Assembly: GCA_032209605.1 (NCBI GenBank)
Contig: JASFXZ010000040.1
Location: 558,001 to 622,000, forward strand
Direction of reading: 5' to 3'
Origin: Mactromeris polynyma
Lineage: Eukaryota > Mollusca > Bivalvia > Venerida > Mactridae
DNA length: 64,000 bases
Below, one piece after another: positions 12,980 through 25,764 of the stretch (its first letter is position 1; the number at the start of each line of letters is the position of its first letter). Both the position numbers and the translations under genes were made by a program. Under the pieces are notes generated by a model that saw nothing but the letters and a program-made list of their open reading frames with translations, ran no database searches and was not told the origin of the DNA.

Positions 12980-14250
12980 TGTATTAATGTTAATGATAGT
13001 TTTTTATCCAAAATGGTGTTAACACTTTGTTCGTCGAATACGTGATTAATTGCAAGAATTCTTAACATCTTTTCCGCAATCGTTTTAGTCGGTATAGCTG
13101 TTCATTAAAATAGAAATGAAGGTTTCATGAATAAACTGTTTAAGGTTTGATACATTTGATTAGAAATAATAAAATGCGTTCATGTATTCATGTCACAATG
13201 TTATGATACATTATAATATAGTGTGTATCTGAAATTTTATTCAATATTTCGAGTGTTGTTGGCGTTTATTTTTTGCTCTAATTACAATGCGATTGACATT
13301 TTCGGTAAAACTAGTATTCCTTACATTTTCGAAAAGATTATAATTTAGATCAAATACGTATTTAATAAACAAACTATCGCTATAAGTAACTACATTGTTA
13401 TACATCAATGACTCAACCTAATATATTATAATAAGTTTCAATGTTATAAATAAATATCTAACACATGTATTACGTTAAAATATCCTTTCATATTATCATA
13501 TGTGTTAAGAAAATGTCATCAATGTTCTAAACGCAAAAGGGGGTTGTATAAAGTTCAATGTGATTTAAACAATGCATTTTAAATCCGTATAAGCAGGATA
13601 TTCATTATTCATTTAAAATTTAGAACAAAAATAGCATCAAAAACATTGTTTGAATTCTTCGGTGCCTACTTTATAAATAAAATACTTATTTGATTACCCA
13701 TGATACCGCAATTATATCAATCATTAGACCTTGAAAACTACTTCTACAAGGACCGTTAGCTACTCCAGTGAGTCAGTATGAGTCTTCACTTGACTGACAC
13801 TAACTCGACCTTCAATCCATCTTACACTCGAGCGTCACTTAGGTGAGTGTGAGTGGAGTAAGAGTGGAGTGAAGGTTTCAAAATACGGGCCTTATTCCTT
13901 CTGTTTGCGTACTAGTTATCATGTGGTAGCTGTGTTAGATAATCTGTTGACAGTCAGCCACTTGGTTATTATAGCAACATTCTGGGTGAATGATTTTTCG
14001 TAGAGGTCATTCATAGTCATTTATGTACAACATAATTTAGAAATGCATAAGATTATTCAAATGACAACTACAAATCGTCATTTGAGATTTGTGAGGCTGT
14101 CGCTGTATTGTGCAATAGGTTTAACTTAACACAATTGCAGATAACTTGTGGTTTCCACATATGTATCAGATAAATTGTGAATTACGAGCCATGCACTGTA
14201 TTGATATATCTATATGATGATTGTGTTATATCGCTTTCCCGTTCAAATAT
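12980..14250. other. Copy-2-specific sequence, no gene seen
   Basis: Between 12,980 and about 13,880 there is no match to copy 1. A low-complexity GAGTGNGAGTGGAGT tract is at 13,840-13,875. From about 13,890 the sequence again follows copy 1 (2,262 onward). No coding region was recognised. Confidence 0.5.
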
Positions 14251-14590
14251 CTATCATTGCATACATTGCATTTTATCTGTGGCATTAATTTTTGTATGCT
14301 GGACTATTTCATTTACTTTGTCATCACACAAAACAGTACTAAGATACAGTGAAATTTATCCTCGGCCTCTTGTATATATTTGCAACCAGATAGAAACCAT
14401 TGCAGACATTGCATTTTGTAGTTGGCATTTTGTATGCTGGACTATTTCATTAACTTTGTCATCATACAAAAGAGTACTTAAATACAGTAAAAACATCCTC
14501 GGCGTCTGGTATATAGTTGCAACCAGAGAGAATCCATTGCAGACATTGGATTTTGTATGTGGCATTTTGTATTGCAGAATAAAATGTGCC
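14250..14590. repeat. 138-bp tandem repeat in copy 2
   Basis: GTATGCTGGACTATTTCATT begins at 14,294 and again at 14,432, a period of 138 bp, with a third partial unit ending near 14,580. Each unit runs through CAGTACTAAGATACAGTGAA-type sequence, a CCTCGGC motif and TTGCAACCAGA. Copy 1 has this unit once (2,875-2,990), beside the 14-bp array, so the same locus was expanded differently in each duplicon. Confidence 0.8.
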
Positions 14591-15965
14591 TGGAACTTAA
14601 CACCACAGATGTGCATGATTTCAACGAACTTTGAGAAAAACACCTTTGTCAAGGACTTCAATTTAATATAGTTATCATTTTGAGGAAGTAAATTGGCTGA
14701 TCTTGGATTATAATTCACAATTTAAAATGTCTGAAAATTAGTTTCTAAGGAAAATGGATGGTCTTGAAGCGAACTCAATTTCTTTAAATTAGAGTGAGAA
14801 AATTTAAAATTACAGAAATGGATGTGATGCTTCCAGATTTTAAGAATATGTCACCAAACAAGAATTATCACTAAGTAGAGAAATTAACTTGTACAAATGT
14901 TGTTAATTGTGTTTGCTCTTACGCAATTGCACTTCAATTGCGCCAAATTGTTGCATGATCATTATTTAGTTGGAAGAGAAATTTAGTTTATTTCTGTACG
15001 TGTTGCTAAGTCATATTTCTTTGAACATTTTATACATGTATAGCTTTTGTTCATTTTAAGCCAATTATTGATAAACACAAACATTTTAACACTGCTATTA
15101 CTGGTTATATGTACATGAATTGTGAGAGGGGAGAGGAATATATTCATTTAAAAATTATATCCATTGGAAAAAGGAGCACGTGGATCATAACTAAATCAAA
15201 TACACAGATGACTATTTGAAAAACGTATTTGTATATAAAAAATAAGGATGAATTAGATGGTATTTGTGCTTCCAGGCGAATGCAATGAATATTGTTTACT
15301 AACGTATGTGATATTTGTTACCTGTAAAAAAATTAATTAAAATTAGACTAGGTTATACGAGCCTGTTTCTTTGGTAAAGATAGTATTTCTATGGGTCACA
15401 AGAACACTTAGTTACCAATCCGTTTTGGTTAAGGATACAATGGAACGAGGAACAGACCTGTGACCTTTTTCACAATCATTTTATGAATGACTCTCTTACT
15501 TCGATTATAAACTTGCAAAAGTCATTTTTAAAAGCATTATGTTTAAATTAAGCACAAACGAATACAATTTTGTCCGAATAAAAATTGTTACCCGATGAAC
15601 ACGGCTGTCGTTTATATTTAAATTCATACCTTCAGAGCAAAACGAACATTTTATATTTTCAGTCGTAAAATGTGTGTATATAAGACCCCAGTATAGCCTT
15701 CGGTCATCCATATTTTATGCATAAATATGCCATGGAATTCAAAGAAATTGAAATAACGACGTCTAAAGCAATACTTAAATTTATACTGATAGTGATATGT
15801 GCTTTTGAATTTCGAAGTAAAATATGACTCTAATAATAATCATAAAAAACAATAATACATTATTATATGAGTTGTTAATGTATGATTGATAAGAAAATGT
15901 CGCATGTATGGATGCGCTTGATTTGCTACACTCCGTATAAAACAACATATTACTGTACTTACATA
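14590..15965. other. No gene seen, duplicated AT-rich sequence
   Basis: Aligns with 3,540-4,680 of copy 1. It has a copy-2-specific stretch at about 15,310-15,490 and no supported coding region. Confidence 0.5.
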
Positions 15966-15969
15966 CATA

Positions 15970-16137
15970 TGCAGTAAAACCTCAATAATAAGACCACCCT
16001 TGGACTCTTTAAAACTGGTTTTAATATCGAGGTTGAATAAAGAGCAAAAAAATGAAATTGGACTTGAAAACTGTGTTCTTCATTTTGAGGTGGTAATAAT
16101 ATTCAGTTGGTCTTTAAGTGAGAGTTTACTGTACATT
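15970..16137. mobile_element. Pogo-like MITE, family P (copy in duplicon 2)
   Basis: Starts AGTAAAACCTCAATAATAAG and ends GAGAGTTTACTGTA. It has the shared internal motifs GAGGTTGAATAAAGAGCAAA and TTCATTTTGAGGTGG. It is the counterpart of the copy at 4,685-4,870. Confidence 0.7.
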
Positions 16138-16139
16138 TG

Positions 16140-17370
16140 ATCAGGGGTCAATAAAACACTTATACAAGTTTTCAGACATTGCACTCTAATCAAAGATTAT
16201 TTAAGGACCGAAGTGGATCAATGCGGTCCTGTTGGTACCCCGAATCTTTAAGACTGTTGGTATTATGTCTACCATACTCTAAACGGGCAAAGACGTTTTT
16301 GTCAATGAGAACACAGTGTTGCTGTCCCAATAAACTACGATGGTATCCTAATAATGTTATACCACAGCAGAGTCTCGTACGTCATTAAATTCTCGGCGGA
16401 TTTCATATCTCAATGTGTCATTTTGTGCGTCTCTTAATTATAATGTTATTCCGTCCATAAAACATTTTCACATTGATATAAATAAAGCGATTACGATTAA
16501 TAATCAGAGTTACACAATTAAATAATCATAATAACGGCTTAAAGCTTTTCGTTCTTATGTTTATAGACAAATAGATAATACTTCTATTATCATAATGAAA
16601 CTTCTTTCCGTTTTCTTCAATACTCAAGAGTATAAAAGGCGTTTGTATACACAAGTACAATGAAGTTAACCATTTTGTTTCGCAATACTAGCGCCTACTA
16701 GCTTAATACAGCAGCAGTCTGGAACTAATTACGTTAGCAGACAGTCGGCTAACGGGCTACACTTTTCTTCTCTATTGAAATGCACACCTCCGCGTTTTTA
16801 GAATCAAACATGATAGTCGAACTGTATTATAAAAACCTCGTCAGCTTAATATTTTATTTCGCAGCGACAAATATGGATATCAAGCAAAAGTGTTGTCGCT
16901 CCGGCAAACGTATTCTTTACTTGTACGGGTATTACGTAATAAAGAATATACTTGGTCAGTTAGTTGAAGTATTCTTAAGTTAGTTGTCGAGTGGCTTAGC
17001 TCGCCTTTGCAGGTTTTCTGACACCCATCTTTCAACCTAATACCAAGTAATTCTTAAACTGTGCAAAGCACATTGAAAATATTGAATATTTCCAGTACTT
17101 TTCGACCTTCCAAAGTTCAGATAATTAACTCCTCGATAATTGCATGTCCTTCACAGACGTGACACGCTTAAGGAAGATACCAGCTTTAAGCCAAATAACT
17201 GAAGGACAACATCTTCGAAACAGCAGATATGTGAATGCTCTAAATAAATTCAACGCAAAATAGTATAATATGTTTTGAAAGAAAATAATGAAATATTCAC
17301 CTATGAAACGTCATTGCCATTCCACAACAACATTTTATTTTATGTATTTTAACTACTTAAATTACCTGCT
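16140..17370. other. No gene seen, duplicated AT-rich sequence
   Basis: Aligns with 4,870-6,125 of copy 1. The exon-like block after GCAG at 16,865 is the counterpart of 5,605-5,716 and is not accepted as a gene. Confidence 0.5.
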
Positions 17371-17386
17371 TGTTGGTTTTAGTTAC

Positions 17387-17852
17387 TGGATTAGTTACTG
17401 TTGTATGTTGATATGTACGTGATGGTTGGTTGTTTTTAATGATTAGTTACTGCCTACTTAGTCAATTTATGTATATATGTTGGAAATCAATGATCATATA
17501 GCGATAAGGTGTTAGGTTAGCTAGCTGTTAAATCGATTTAAACCCCCATCATTTAATGCTGACAGTTCCAAGGCTGTAATTCGCTATATGATTGTTGTTT
17601 CTGTTTATATTATGAATATGTTTTGTATTTCCCTTTCCCCTATGCAATTCTGTCACTTTATACAGTGTTCAGATTGTTTCCTGCCCATTTTTGGCCTATT
17701 AAGGCCAGTTGTCTTGACTTGTCCTGTGATCTTTTCCATCCATTAATTCCCACCTCCCCTTCCCTTACTGTCCACTTTGATTCTCCTAGTTATTCCTTGT
17801 GGTCTGCTGGGCCATTCTTTGCGCTACCGTTTGACCTCCTTTATTCTCTCTC
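17387..17852 (-). mobile_element. Interspersed repeat family A, insertion in copy 2 with target duplication
   Basis: The flanks align directly with copy 1 at about 6,135-6,150, where the sequence runs TTGGTTTTAATAACGAT without interruption. In copy 2 the body is bracketed by TTTTAGTTAC (17,377-17,386) and TTTTAGTAAC (17,853-17,862), which looks like a ~10-bp target-site duplication with one change. On the minus strand the element starts GAGAGAGAATAAAGGAGG and shares GCGCAAAGAATGGCC, TAGGAGAATCAAAGTGGACA and CAATCATATAGCGAATTACA with the copy at 56,320-56,735. It is internally deleted relative to that copy. Confidence 0.78.
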
Positions 17853-17869
17853 TTTTAGTAACGATTCAT

Positions 17870-19460
17870 GAGGAACCACCACTGCTTCGATTCTAGTGCA
17901 TCCTTACGTGAACACGTGTTTCTAAACTTTATATACAGACAACCTTTTGTCAATATAAAGCTACACACATGTGCCGTTGAAGTAGTAAAATACAGAGAGC
18001 GATACCACTTTTCATAAAAAAAAAGATTTCGCCGATGTCAACAATAAGATTTGGAAAGTTATGCAAGTTCTAAACGATCGGGTTTTTGTATTTGTTCCCA
18101 ACATTTACATTTAACACAAGACATTTAAGCAATCCTATGTGGAACTACATTCCCCTACTTTTGAATTTTACACGTTTTAACCCCTATAAGGGAAAACATA
18201 AGGTCCTACTCACCGTTCACGTCCATTTTGGTGCGACAGTTAACGGTAGAATCATTGGAACATTTTTAACGCATAAAAAAATGTTGTTGTTCCAATGAGA
18301 CGCAGGCATGAATAGTGTTATACATAAAATATTACAATACAATTTACAAACCTAAAACATTGAACTGTTTTATGCCCCGCCAAATGTGGCTTACTATACA
18401 ATGACTAATTAACACAATATCACAGAATATCTGAAAGGCAATGTTGTTTGTATTTCATCATTGTTAAAAAGCACCATATATGGAACTAAAACACATGAAA
18501 TCGATTTCAAATTCCTCATATAGTTTAAAACATGTTTGATATGAAACTTGTCATGTGGTTTAAGACTAGGCGTCTAAAATACATGTGCCCAGATAATCCA
18601 CTAGAAATATACAGAAAGGCACAATGGATGTTTACATTTCTCCATCATCACTGGAATGTAATTACTTGATTAGATTATGTGAAAATGATTCGTTGGAGTC
18701 AACTTAACTCCGCATAGACAACCCATCCAAAACGAGGCTTCTCATTCAAAACGAGGCTGTTCATTGGTATTCATACCATGATGCCAATGCTCGTACGCTC
18801 TGGCACGTCAATAAATAGCAGCATATCTAAATAAAATCTTAATATCTCGTTTTGGCAGTCTCCAAAATGTATTGAATTATTAACCCATGAAACCAGTAAT
18901 ATTATAAAACAAAGTTGGCCGTGTTTGTTTTTAAAGGCTTCAATTAAGGGACCTTACACATTTTATGTAAAGGTTATTTCTCGCTTTTCTCTTCTTGTAC
19001 TTTTGAATCTTTTGCAAGTTGATTTCATCAGGTATGTTTAACCTCAAAATGTAAGAATTAAACAAATGCTACACAATTGTTAAAAAATCTTACCATATGT
19101 ATACATTAATATTTTCCAGAGAAGTCAAAACATTGGCTACAAATGTAATAATTACCATGGTTATATTCGACATTGCTTTGTGCTATAATATAATACATTT
19201 ATATTCTATGTAGACAAATTACGAATTGCCGTAAGACAATAAACCCATTTGTTAGATGCGTGCTTTCACACTGGAAGTTACAAGTGTATTTTATATTCCA
19301 AAGCTAATTATGTTTCCTCCAATACTGACAGCAACAATGCAATAATATTTTCTATTGATACATCTAAGTAAATGAACGTATACAAATCTCCATAATAATC
19401 TATGAAATGCCATCACCCGCCCGAAGGATCATCCTTGTTATTTCACAAAAATTGAGAAAG
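17870..19460. other. No gene seen, duplicated AT-rich sequence
   Basis: Aligns with 6,150-8,270 of copy 1 with deletions (copy 1 positions 7,170-7,500 and 7,640-7,990 are missing here). No supported coding region. Confidence 0.5.
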
Positions 19461-19465
19461 ATCTT

Positions 19466-20135
19466 GCATAGAACGAACATATTTGCCTAGAATGAACCTA
19501 TTTGCATAGAATGAACCTATTTGCATAGAATGAGCATATTTTCATAGAACGAACATATTTGCATAGAACGAACATATATGCATAGAATGAACATACATGC
19601 ATTGAATTAACATATTTGCATTGAATGAATCTATTTGCATAGAATGAACCTATTTGCATAGAATGAACATATTGGCATAGAACAAATACATTTGCATAGA
19701 ATGACCACAGATAGATATAATGAACCTATTTGCATAGAATGAACATACATGCATTAAACGAACATATTTGCATAGAATCAACAGTTTTGCATAGAATGAA
19801 CAGGTTTGCATAAACTGAACAGATTTGTATAGAATGACCACAATTGGATAGAATGAACTTATTTGCATAGAATAAAACTGTTTGCAAAGAATGAATATAT
19901 TTGCATAGAATGAACCTATTTGCATAGAATGAAACTATTAGCATAGAATGGATATATTTGCATAAAACAAACATATTTTCATAGAATTATCATTATAAGT
20001 TGCACAGAATGAACCTATTTGCAAAGAATGACCATATTTGCATAGAATGAACCTGTTTGCATAGAATGAAACTATTTGCATTGAATGAAGCTATTTGCTC
20101 AGAATGAACCTATTTGTATATAATGAACCTATTGT
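19466..20135. repeat. 19-bp minisatellite, about 35 units
   Basis: Tandem array of a 19-bp unit, TATTTGCATAGAATGAACC, with common variants ACATATTTGCATAGAACGA and ACATACATGCATTGAAT. It lies inside copy 2 at the point matching about 8,270 of copy 1, where no such array exists. The minus strand reads as long low-complexity frames rich in 'FYANMFILCK', which I regard as a repeat artefact. Confidence 0.92.
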
Positions 20136-20944
20136 CGACCTGACTTGTATACCAATTTGGCCTATTATACTCCATTTCTTTTCGTTAAGATATAGGCTCG
20201 GTGAGTAACAGATTTGGCAGTAGGAGTTAATTAATTTAATAAATTCATAGATCACAAGCATTTTGTATCTCCAGCTATTTTAAATTCATATTTACTTAAC
20301 ATGTATTTCTTAGGGATCCTATCGCTTAGATATATCCATATTTACTGCTATGTGTCTGTCAGATCGAAATCTTAAATATAATAGCCTGGCATCTAAACAA
20401 AATCAGCATATTTATTTTAACAGTTAGTTGATTCTGTAATAAAATAATTTCTTAGGAAAGAAACTCAGAATAGCTTATCTCAAAAGATGTACGGATCGTT
20501 CAATATATAAGTAAATCATTGTTCGTTCTGTGTGTACAAGGGCACGAACTATTAAGTTTCTTTACAAATATTAATGACACCGACAAAGCCAAACTACTCA
20601 ATCTATATGTAATTATTTCATGAAAGGTATTCGTTTAAAGAAATCTGGCCCATGTTCATTGAAACACATATACATATCAAAATGCTAGAATTTAAGCAGG
20701 TTCATGCTTCAAAGTCAATCCGTTCAAACATTTCGAATATAAATTCAAAGTGCTACATCGAATTTCACAGGATCTTCGATAACATGTATATGTTGAATAA
20801 CGATGTGCGTTATAAAAAACGTCATGCCATTTACATGAACCAGTGTAAAAATCTCATTCGCTTACTTAGTAGTCTCCATTTCAAAGTACAGATACTTCTG
20901 CCACCACGAACACTTTTAACAGGATTCTGTTATTTTCTTATTTG

Positions 20945-23385
20945 ATTGTATACAAGAAAATCATTGATGCAAAGCATCAAAGGTCGCCGCTAAATAATTT
21001 AATGATATTTTGTTATTTACATTTTTTTGTACAAAAAACATGTAACTAAAGCATTACACACCATTTAAGTATCAAACACGTAAACAAAAAATATTAATCT
21101 GTTTACAGACCCAGTTCCAACTTCTCTGTATATAGCAAGGTCTTTGTTCACAAAAATAATAATATTTAAAATTACATTCTTTGAATCTTTTACATAAATT
21201 CTCATTAAGTTTCTAAATAATTATCTCAGACTATCATGACACTCAAAATTTATCACCGGGACACATTTTCTTTTTTGATCCATACGTACGTAAACAATAA
21301 GCTTAGAATAAGCACTACTTTTATCTAAATATTTATTTCATACAGTTAACGCATCACTTCTATATGTTATAATTTGTTATGTAAAAGATTCAAAAAATGT
21401 AATTTTAAATAGTATTAGGCCACACCAAATTATTTGTTTGTTCTTCGGATTTCCCCCCCCCCCCCAAAAAAAAAATGGGGCGAGCGAGTCATTTATTAAA
21501 GCGAGCGAGCGAAAAAAAAGAGTATATTATGGTATCAGTATGAAGCTGAAAACTGTAGTTGCTGGCACCACCCTAAACTATGAATAAACAGCGTGTCACC
21601 GTAACAAATTCCTTCTTACTGCAGTTTCTTCTCCGTTAGTACATGCAAGGAGAAATTATCAGCGATGACTTTATCATATAATATTATAATTATGAACTGC
21701 CCACTTCAAGACAATTTCAATAGCACTTTGAAATACAGGTAAAACAGTCAACGCGAATACTTTTTCTCCTTCACAGGACATAACGACAGGCAAAGACACA
21801 TTTTTTACCTGTCTGTCGCAACAATGTTTTACCTGTTGCAACAATGTTTTACCTGTCACAACAATTTCTTACCTGTCGCAATGTTTTGAACAGAATTAAC
21901 AACTTAAAATCCTTATTTTAAATGTTGTTTTATTACATGTATAACCATTATAATTAAGCAAGATTTCTCAGTTTTATTGTTCAAGTAAAGGTCATGACTA
22001 TCTCATCATCATTAAATACTAGCCATGGCCTACCTTCTTCCACGAACTAATCAACTTCCGATCTACTGGAAGTCTCGTCTTTTGCTCACTAGATGAATTT
22101 GGCAATATGGGCTTGCGCTGGCTTTTTTTATTGAGCCAATTTTGGAACCAGTCGGTTTCAGTCATTCGGGGGCTACATTACAGCACGCAATCAACAAATA
22201 TTTAGTGCAGTTTGTCCCCTCAATCCCCAATATTCTATAGCATAGGACTTTGTTATTTCAATGTAATCCTTTTTAGTGTTTCTTTGAAATTGCTTTTAAT
22301 AGTCTACAAATCATTCCTAATTGAGCTTGTGGGATGATTCAATGTAGCACTGTTATCTTATTTCTTGTCTATTTTATTCTTGTTATTCAAGTTTAAACAA
22401 ACATCTCACTATCAATTATTAATTATTCAAATTGAAAGATGAAGACAATGTATACTCCCAAACACAAGTCAATCAAGTGAAAATAGCAATACATGTTTCA
22501 AACAGTCGACTGTACATACAAACTGGGTCACAAATGAAACATAAACTAAACATACAGTGAGGTAAATTGTATGTGAATAGTCATAGCAAAGACTATGAGA
22601 CATAAACCATCAGTATATACTTGCGAAAATAATAGTATTCTGAATTTACTATAATAATTTGCATTCCTCGTAAAATACGGAGCGGGCGGCATTACGGACC
22701 GTACGGTACGGATTTTATCGTATAATATACCCGAAAACGAAAGTGATTGCATGGTTATCACATACATTGATCTCAGCCGCTTTTAACCGCATTTATCATC
22801 CAAATTGAGTGGAATAAAACATTCGCAAATGGTAAATTTTTCGCCCAAATTAGAAAGTCATACTTTTCGACGGGACCGCTTTTCGACTATTTGATTTTTC
22901 TTGAGCAATTTCCGAAAATAAGCGGTGCTAACTGAACATTTTCACCTGACAATGTGTCCGACAAAAAAGATATTTCATCGGTCTGCTACAGGTCTGCAAG
23001 ACAGTCTAGCGACATGATAACGCGGTAGACGTCGCTGGGAACATGTTCTGCCATTTGCGGATGATAATAACAAAAAATAACTTTCCGTAGACTGGTTTCA
23101 AATATTTTATGAGTCAAAATAGACCTTGACCATTTGAAATCGTGCACCACATGAGGGAATAAATTAAAAGATTTTAAAATGAAATAAAATAATAAAAAAA
23201 TATTACTAACACTTTTTCTGTAAAACTTTATTGTCAGTGGGTAAACTTATCTTGAATCGAATAATCTTGGAAAACAAATTAAGTCACGTGCCACTCCAAG
23301 TACAAAAAAAGTCACGTGCCCCTCCATGTACAAACAAATATCCCATTCCATACAGTACGCCGCACTTCAGTGCGGCGACAATAAT
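20945..23385. mobile_element. 2.4-kb insertion in copy 2 bounded by short hairpins
   Basis: Copy 1 runs straight across this point (about 9,135-9,158); copy 2 has 2.4 kb extra. Just inside the left edge is a perfect hairpin, TTGATGC-AAA-GCATCAA (20,964-20,980), followed by GTCGCCGC (20,983-20,990). Just inside the right edge is CGCCGCACT-TC-AGTGCGGCG (23,358-23,377), which contains GCGGCGAC (23,372-23,379), the reverse complement of the left 8-mer. The body has no recognised gene. It has a C/A homopolymer run and GCGAGCGAGCGA at 21,450-21,515 and a short tandem repeat at 21,795-21,890. The transposon class is not known to me; a cut-and-paste or Helitron-like origin is only a guess. Confidence 0.55.
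21795..21890. repeat. Short tandem repeat, ~22 bp unit
   Basis: Four imperfect units of TACCTGTYGCAACAATGTTT. It lies inside the 2.4-kb insertion. Confidence 0.75.
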
Positions 23386-24497
23386 AGATATTAACACAAT
23401 GCTGGTTATACTGGTGAGAGATACGACTAGTATACTTGGTTAAATGAAAAACAATTAAACTTCATTTTCAAGTTGAAACGTTCGTTTTATTTAAATATTT
23501 ATCGTCACATTCGTGAAGGCAGCAAGTTTATCCGAAAAGCATGCACGCGGCATTAATTTTAAACGCATTATGTACAGCTTTCAAATTCGAAAGAAATGTG
23601 TAAATTCTCTGAATACATAAGTGAGAGAAAGTCCATGGGAATAAGTTATCTATGTAGCGTATCCGACTACGCTTTGAACAAATTACTCTAAATAGTTAAT
23701 GACACGTCTTTTTATCAAATTTGTATCGTTTCTTCAATTAATACAAATCGAATAAACGAGTCGTTCGATTATCATAAAGTATATGAAAAGCAGTAAATTA
23801 CGCATGCTCGCCTTTTCGTGATATTGGCAAGTTGTTAATGATGTGACAGATTTCGCCTTAAAATATCCCGCAATGAACTATTTATCGTGCAAGTAATATT
23901 ATAGGTCTGAGATTTATTGCTTTGTGACAAATGAGAACTCAAAGAACATCATGTAAAGACTGTCTGATAGGTCTTAAAACGGTGTTCATTATTTTACTTC
24001 TAACCTCGCGACAATCACTTGAAGGACAGGAACAATTCAATTACGAAAGACATTGAACATGTTTTCCCTCCAATTACAGCAATATTTAATCCCCACCATA
24101 ATCATCAGTTCATGTGACTGATATGATTATCAGTGTATAACTACATACTTATGCAAAGCGAACACATTTAGGAACAATATTACGTCTTTTCACATCTAGA
24201 AATCAATTAACTCACGAGGAATTTCATTATGAGAGAGAAGTATAATCAGGAAAGCATATGACATGTAGTAGAATTAAAGCGTTGTAATGCCACGAGGAAG
24301 AGAGTGATTAAGCTTGTTCGTACGTGTATAAACATGTGATCTGGACCAGTATGTATTACGCTCATAATAGTTTCCAAAATTCCTTATCTTTATACAATCT
24401 CCTTAGGGAAGATATTCGTTAAATTCTACATTTATAAAACACCTACAAGTATTTCCTTAAGGAAAATATTGTCCTTGTGCGATAATAATGTATAATG

Positions 24498-24663
24498 AAG
24501 TAAAACCTCAATACTAAGACCGCCTTTGGGACACTTTGAAAACTGGTCTTTTTATTTGAGGTTGAATAAAGAGCGACACAGTGCAAATGGACTTGAAAAT
24601 TGTTTTCTTAATTTTGAGATGATCATATTATTGAGATGGTCTTTAAGTGAGGATTTACTGTAG
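24498..24663. mobile_element. Pogo-like MITE, family P
   Basis: One of the clearer copies: it starts AGTAAAACCTCAATACTAAG and ends GTGAGGATTTACTGTA, giving near-complementary termini. It has the internal motifs GAGGTTGAATAAAGAGCGAC and TGAGATGGTCTTTAAGTGAG. No coding capacity. It lies just outside the right end of duplicon copy 2. Confidence 0.75.
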
Positions 24664-25004
24664 AATACGTCATAAGGTAACAACTGATTAACATTAATGA
24701 TTAAATGAGTACATTTACCAAACGTGACAGTGTATCCTTTATTGTATTATAATTTTTAACAAATGCTTATAATTATATTCATTCGTTATATCTATTAACA
24801 CTGGGTCCATTTGCCACAAACAAGGGTCCATTTGCCATGAACAATACATGCTTACATTCCTTTGTTTATACATTTTGGCACAAAGCATCTCTCAGTGCAA
24901 ATTGCGCGTGTTTCAGCAAACATATTTAACCCAGAATAGTATGACACAGTATCATTATAATGCAATACAAGATATTGTTGAGCCATACAATTCCTGTGCA
25001 TATA

Positions 25005-25764
25005 TCGTCTTCGTTGAAGTCTCCTTATGGCGGTTTTTGTCCGCCCAGTGTTGTCTTTTGGGAACAACTTATTAGCAAAATTATCTTCGCATTTTGTTTG
25101 GTTATGTTTTTATGGCATTTAAAAAATAAATGCCCGTTATCAACTCATAACCTGTTTTCTGTTGTTCCTTATTCCTATCAAGTTCGCCCAGTGTTTGTGA
25201 CTTCCACTTTTACACCACTTAAACAATACATAAATAAAATTTTATGGGCCCATAAAATCATTTATGTCATTGGAAAGTTTTTCTCTCCGGACCGAATGGT
25301 ACGGTTGTTACGGCTTTTAACTATGATAGCGTCCTTTATGTTGTTCAGCCAATGGCTGCTCTGTATTATAATCACGTGGGATAATCATCCAATCGTAAGC
25401 GTTACAGCCATTACTTTGTGATTATTGACGAAGGTAGCCACCTCGTCATTTTCTAATTTAACTCGTACCACCTCCACCCTTGCCTCCTCCACAATTATAT
25501 TTCAGATTTAGATTTTTCGTTATTTCAAATAAGTTTTTGTTATTAACCATATTTCGTTTTTGTCATTTTGTATTAGCAGATATTTTCAATATTATTCTAG
25601 TTATACATATATATGCATGTAATTCTTGTTATACATATATAGGTAAGGCGGTTTTTGTCCGCCCAGTGTTGTCTTTTGGGAACAACTTATTAGCAAAATT
25701 ATCTTCGCATTTTGTTTGGTTATGTTTTTATGGCATTTAAAAAATAAATGCCCGTTATCAACTC
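25005..25764. repeat. 760-bp repeat block, unit A (R-ITR-R)
   Basis: Nearly identical to 26,374-27,134 (offset 1,369-1,370). Order: CGTCTTCGTTGAAGTCTCC, 118-bp repeat R, about 500 bp holding the terminal repeat, then R again. R starts GGCGGTTTTTGTCCGCCCAG, with a small GGCGG/CCGCC hairpin, and ends CCCGTTATCAACTC. Reading frames across this block are repeat-derived and appear in duplicate. Confidence 0.88.
25234..25467 (+). repeat. DIRS-like element, extra terminal repeat (outer copy)
   Basis: Second copy of the same terminal repeat, one base shorter (GTCATTTTC instead of GTCAATTTTC near its inner end). It has the palindrome at 25,239-25,258 and again lies between 118-bp direct repeats (25,029-25,146 and 25,647-25,764). 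Confidence 0.8.

Larger units (their letters stand above)
11805..24110. repeat. Segmental duplication, copy 2
   Basis: Second, longer copy of the segment at 1-9,760. It lacks the NADAR pseudogene block of copy 1 (about 600-1,440). It has gained unique sequence at 12,980-13,880, an interspersed repeat at 17,387-17,852, a 19-bp tandem array at 19,466-20,135, and a 2.4-kb insertion at about 20,955-23,385. Homology fades near 24,110, where copy 1 enters its own tandem array. The two copies lie head to tail about 11.8 kb apart. Confidence 0.9.

Noticed and set aside
19650..19974. 82-91 codon minus-strand frames with FYANMFILCK-type repeats
   Set aside because: Product of the 19-bp tandem array, with no flanking domain or start context.
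20945..23385. Helitron identity for the 2.4-kb insertion
   Set aside because: Hairpins are present near the ends, but neither end shows the 5' TC and 3' CTRR termini, and no Rep/helicase ORF is present.
24960..25740. Plus-strand frames of 86-153 codons, duplicated at 26,371-27,110
   Set aside because: They lie across the R-ITR-R repeat blocks of the DIRS-like element and run against its coding strand.
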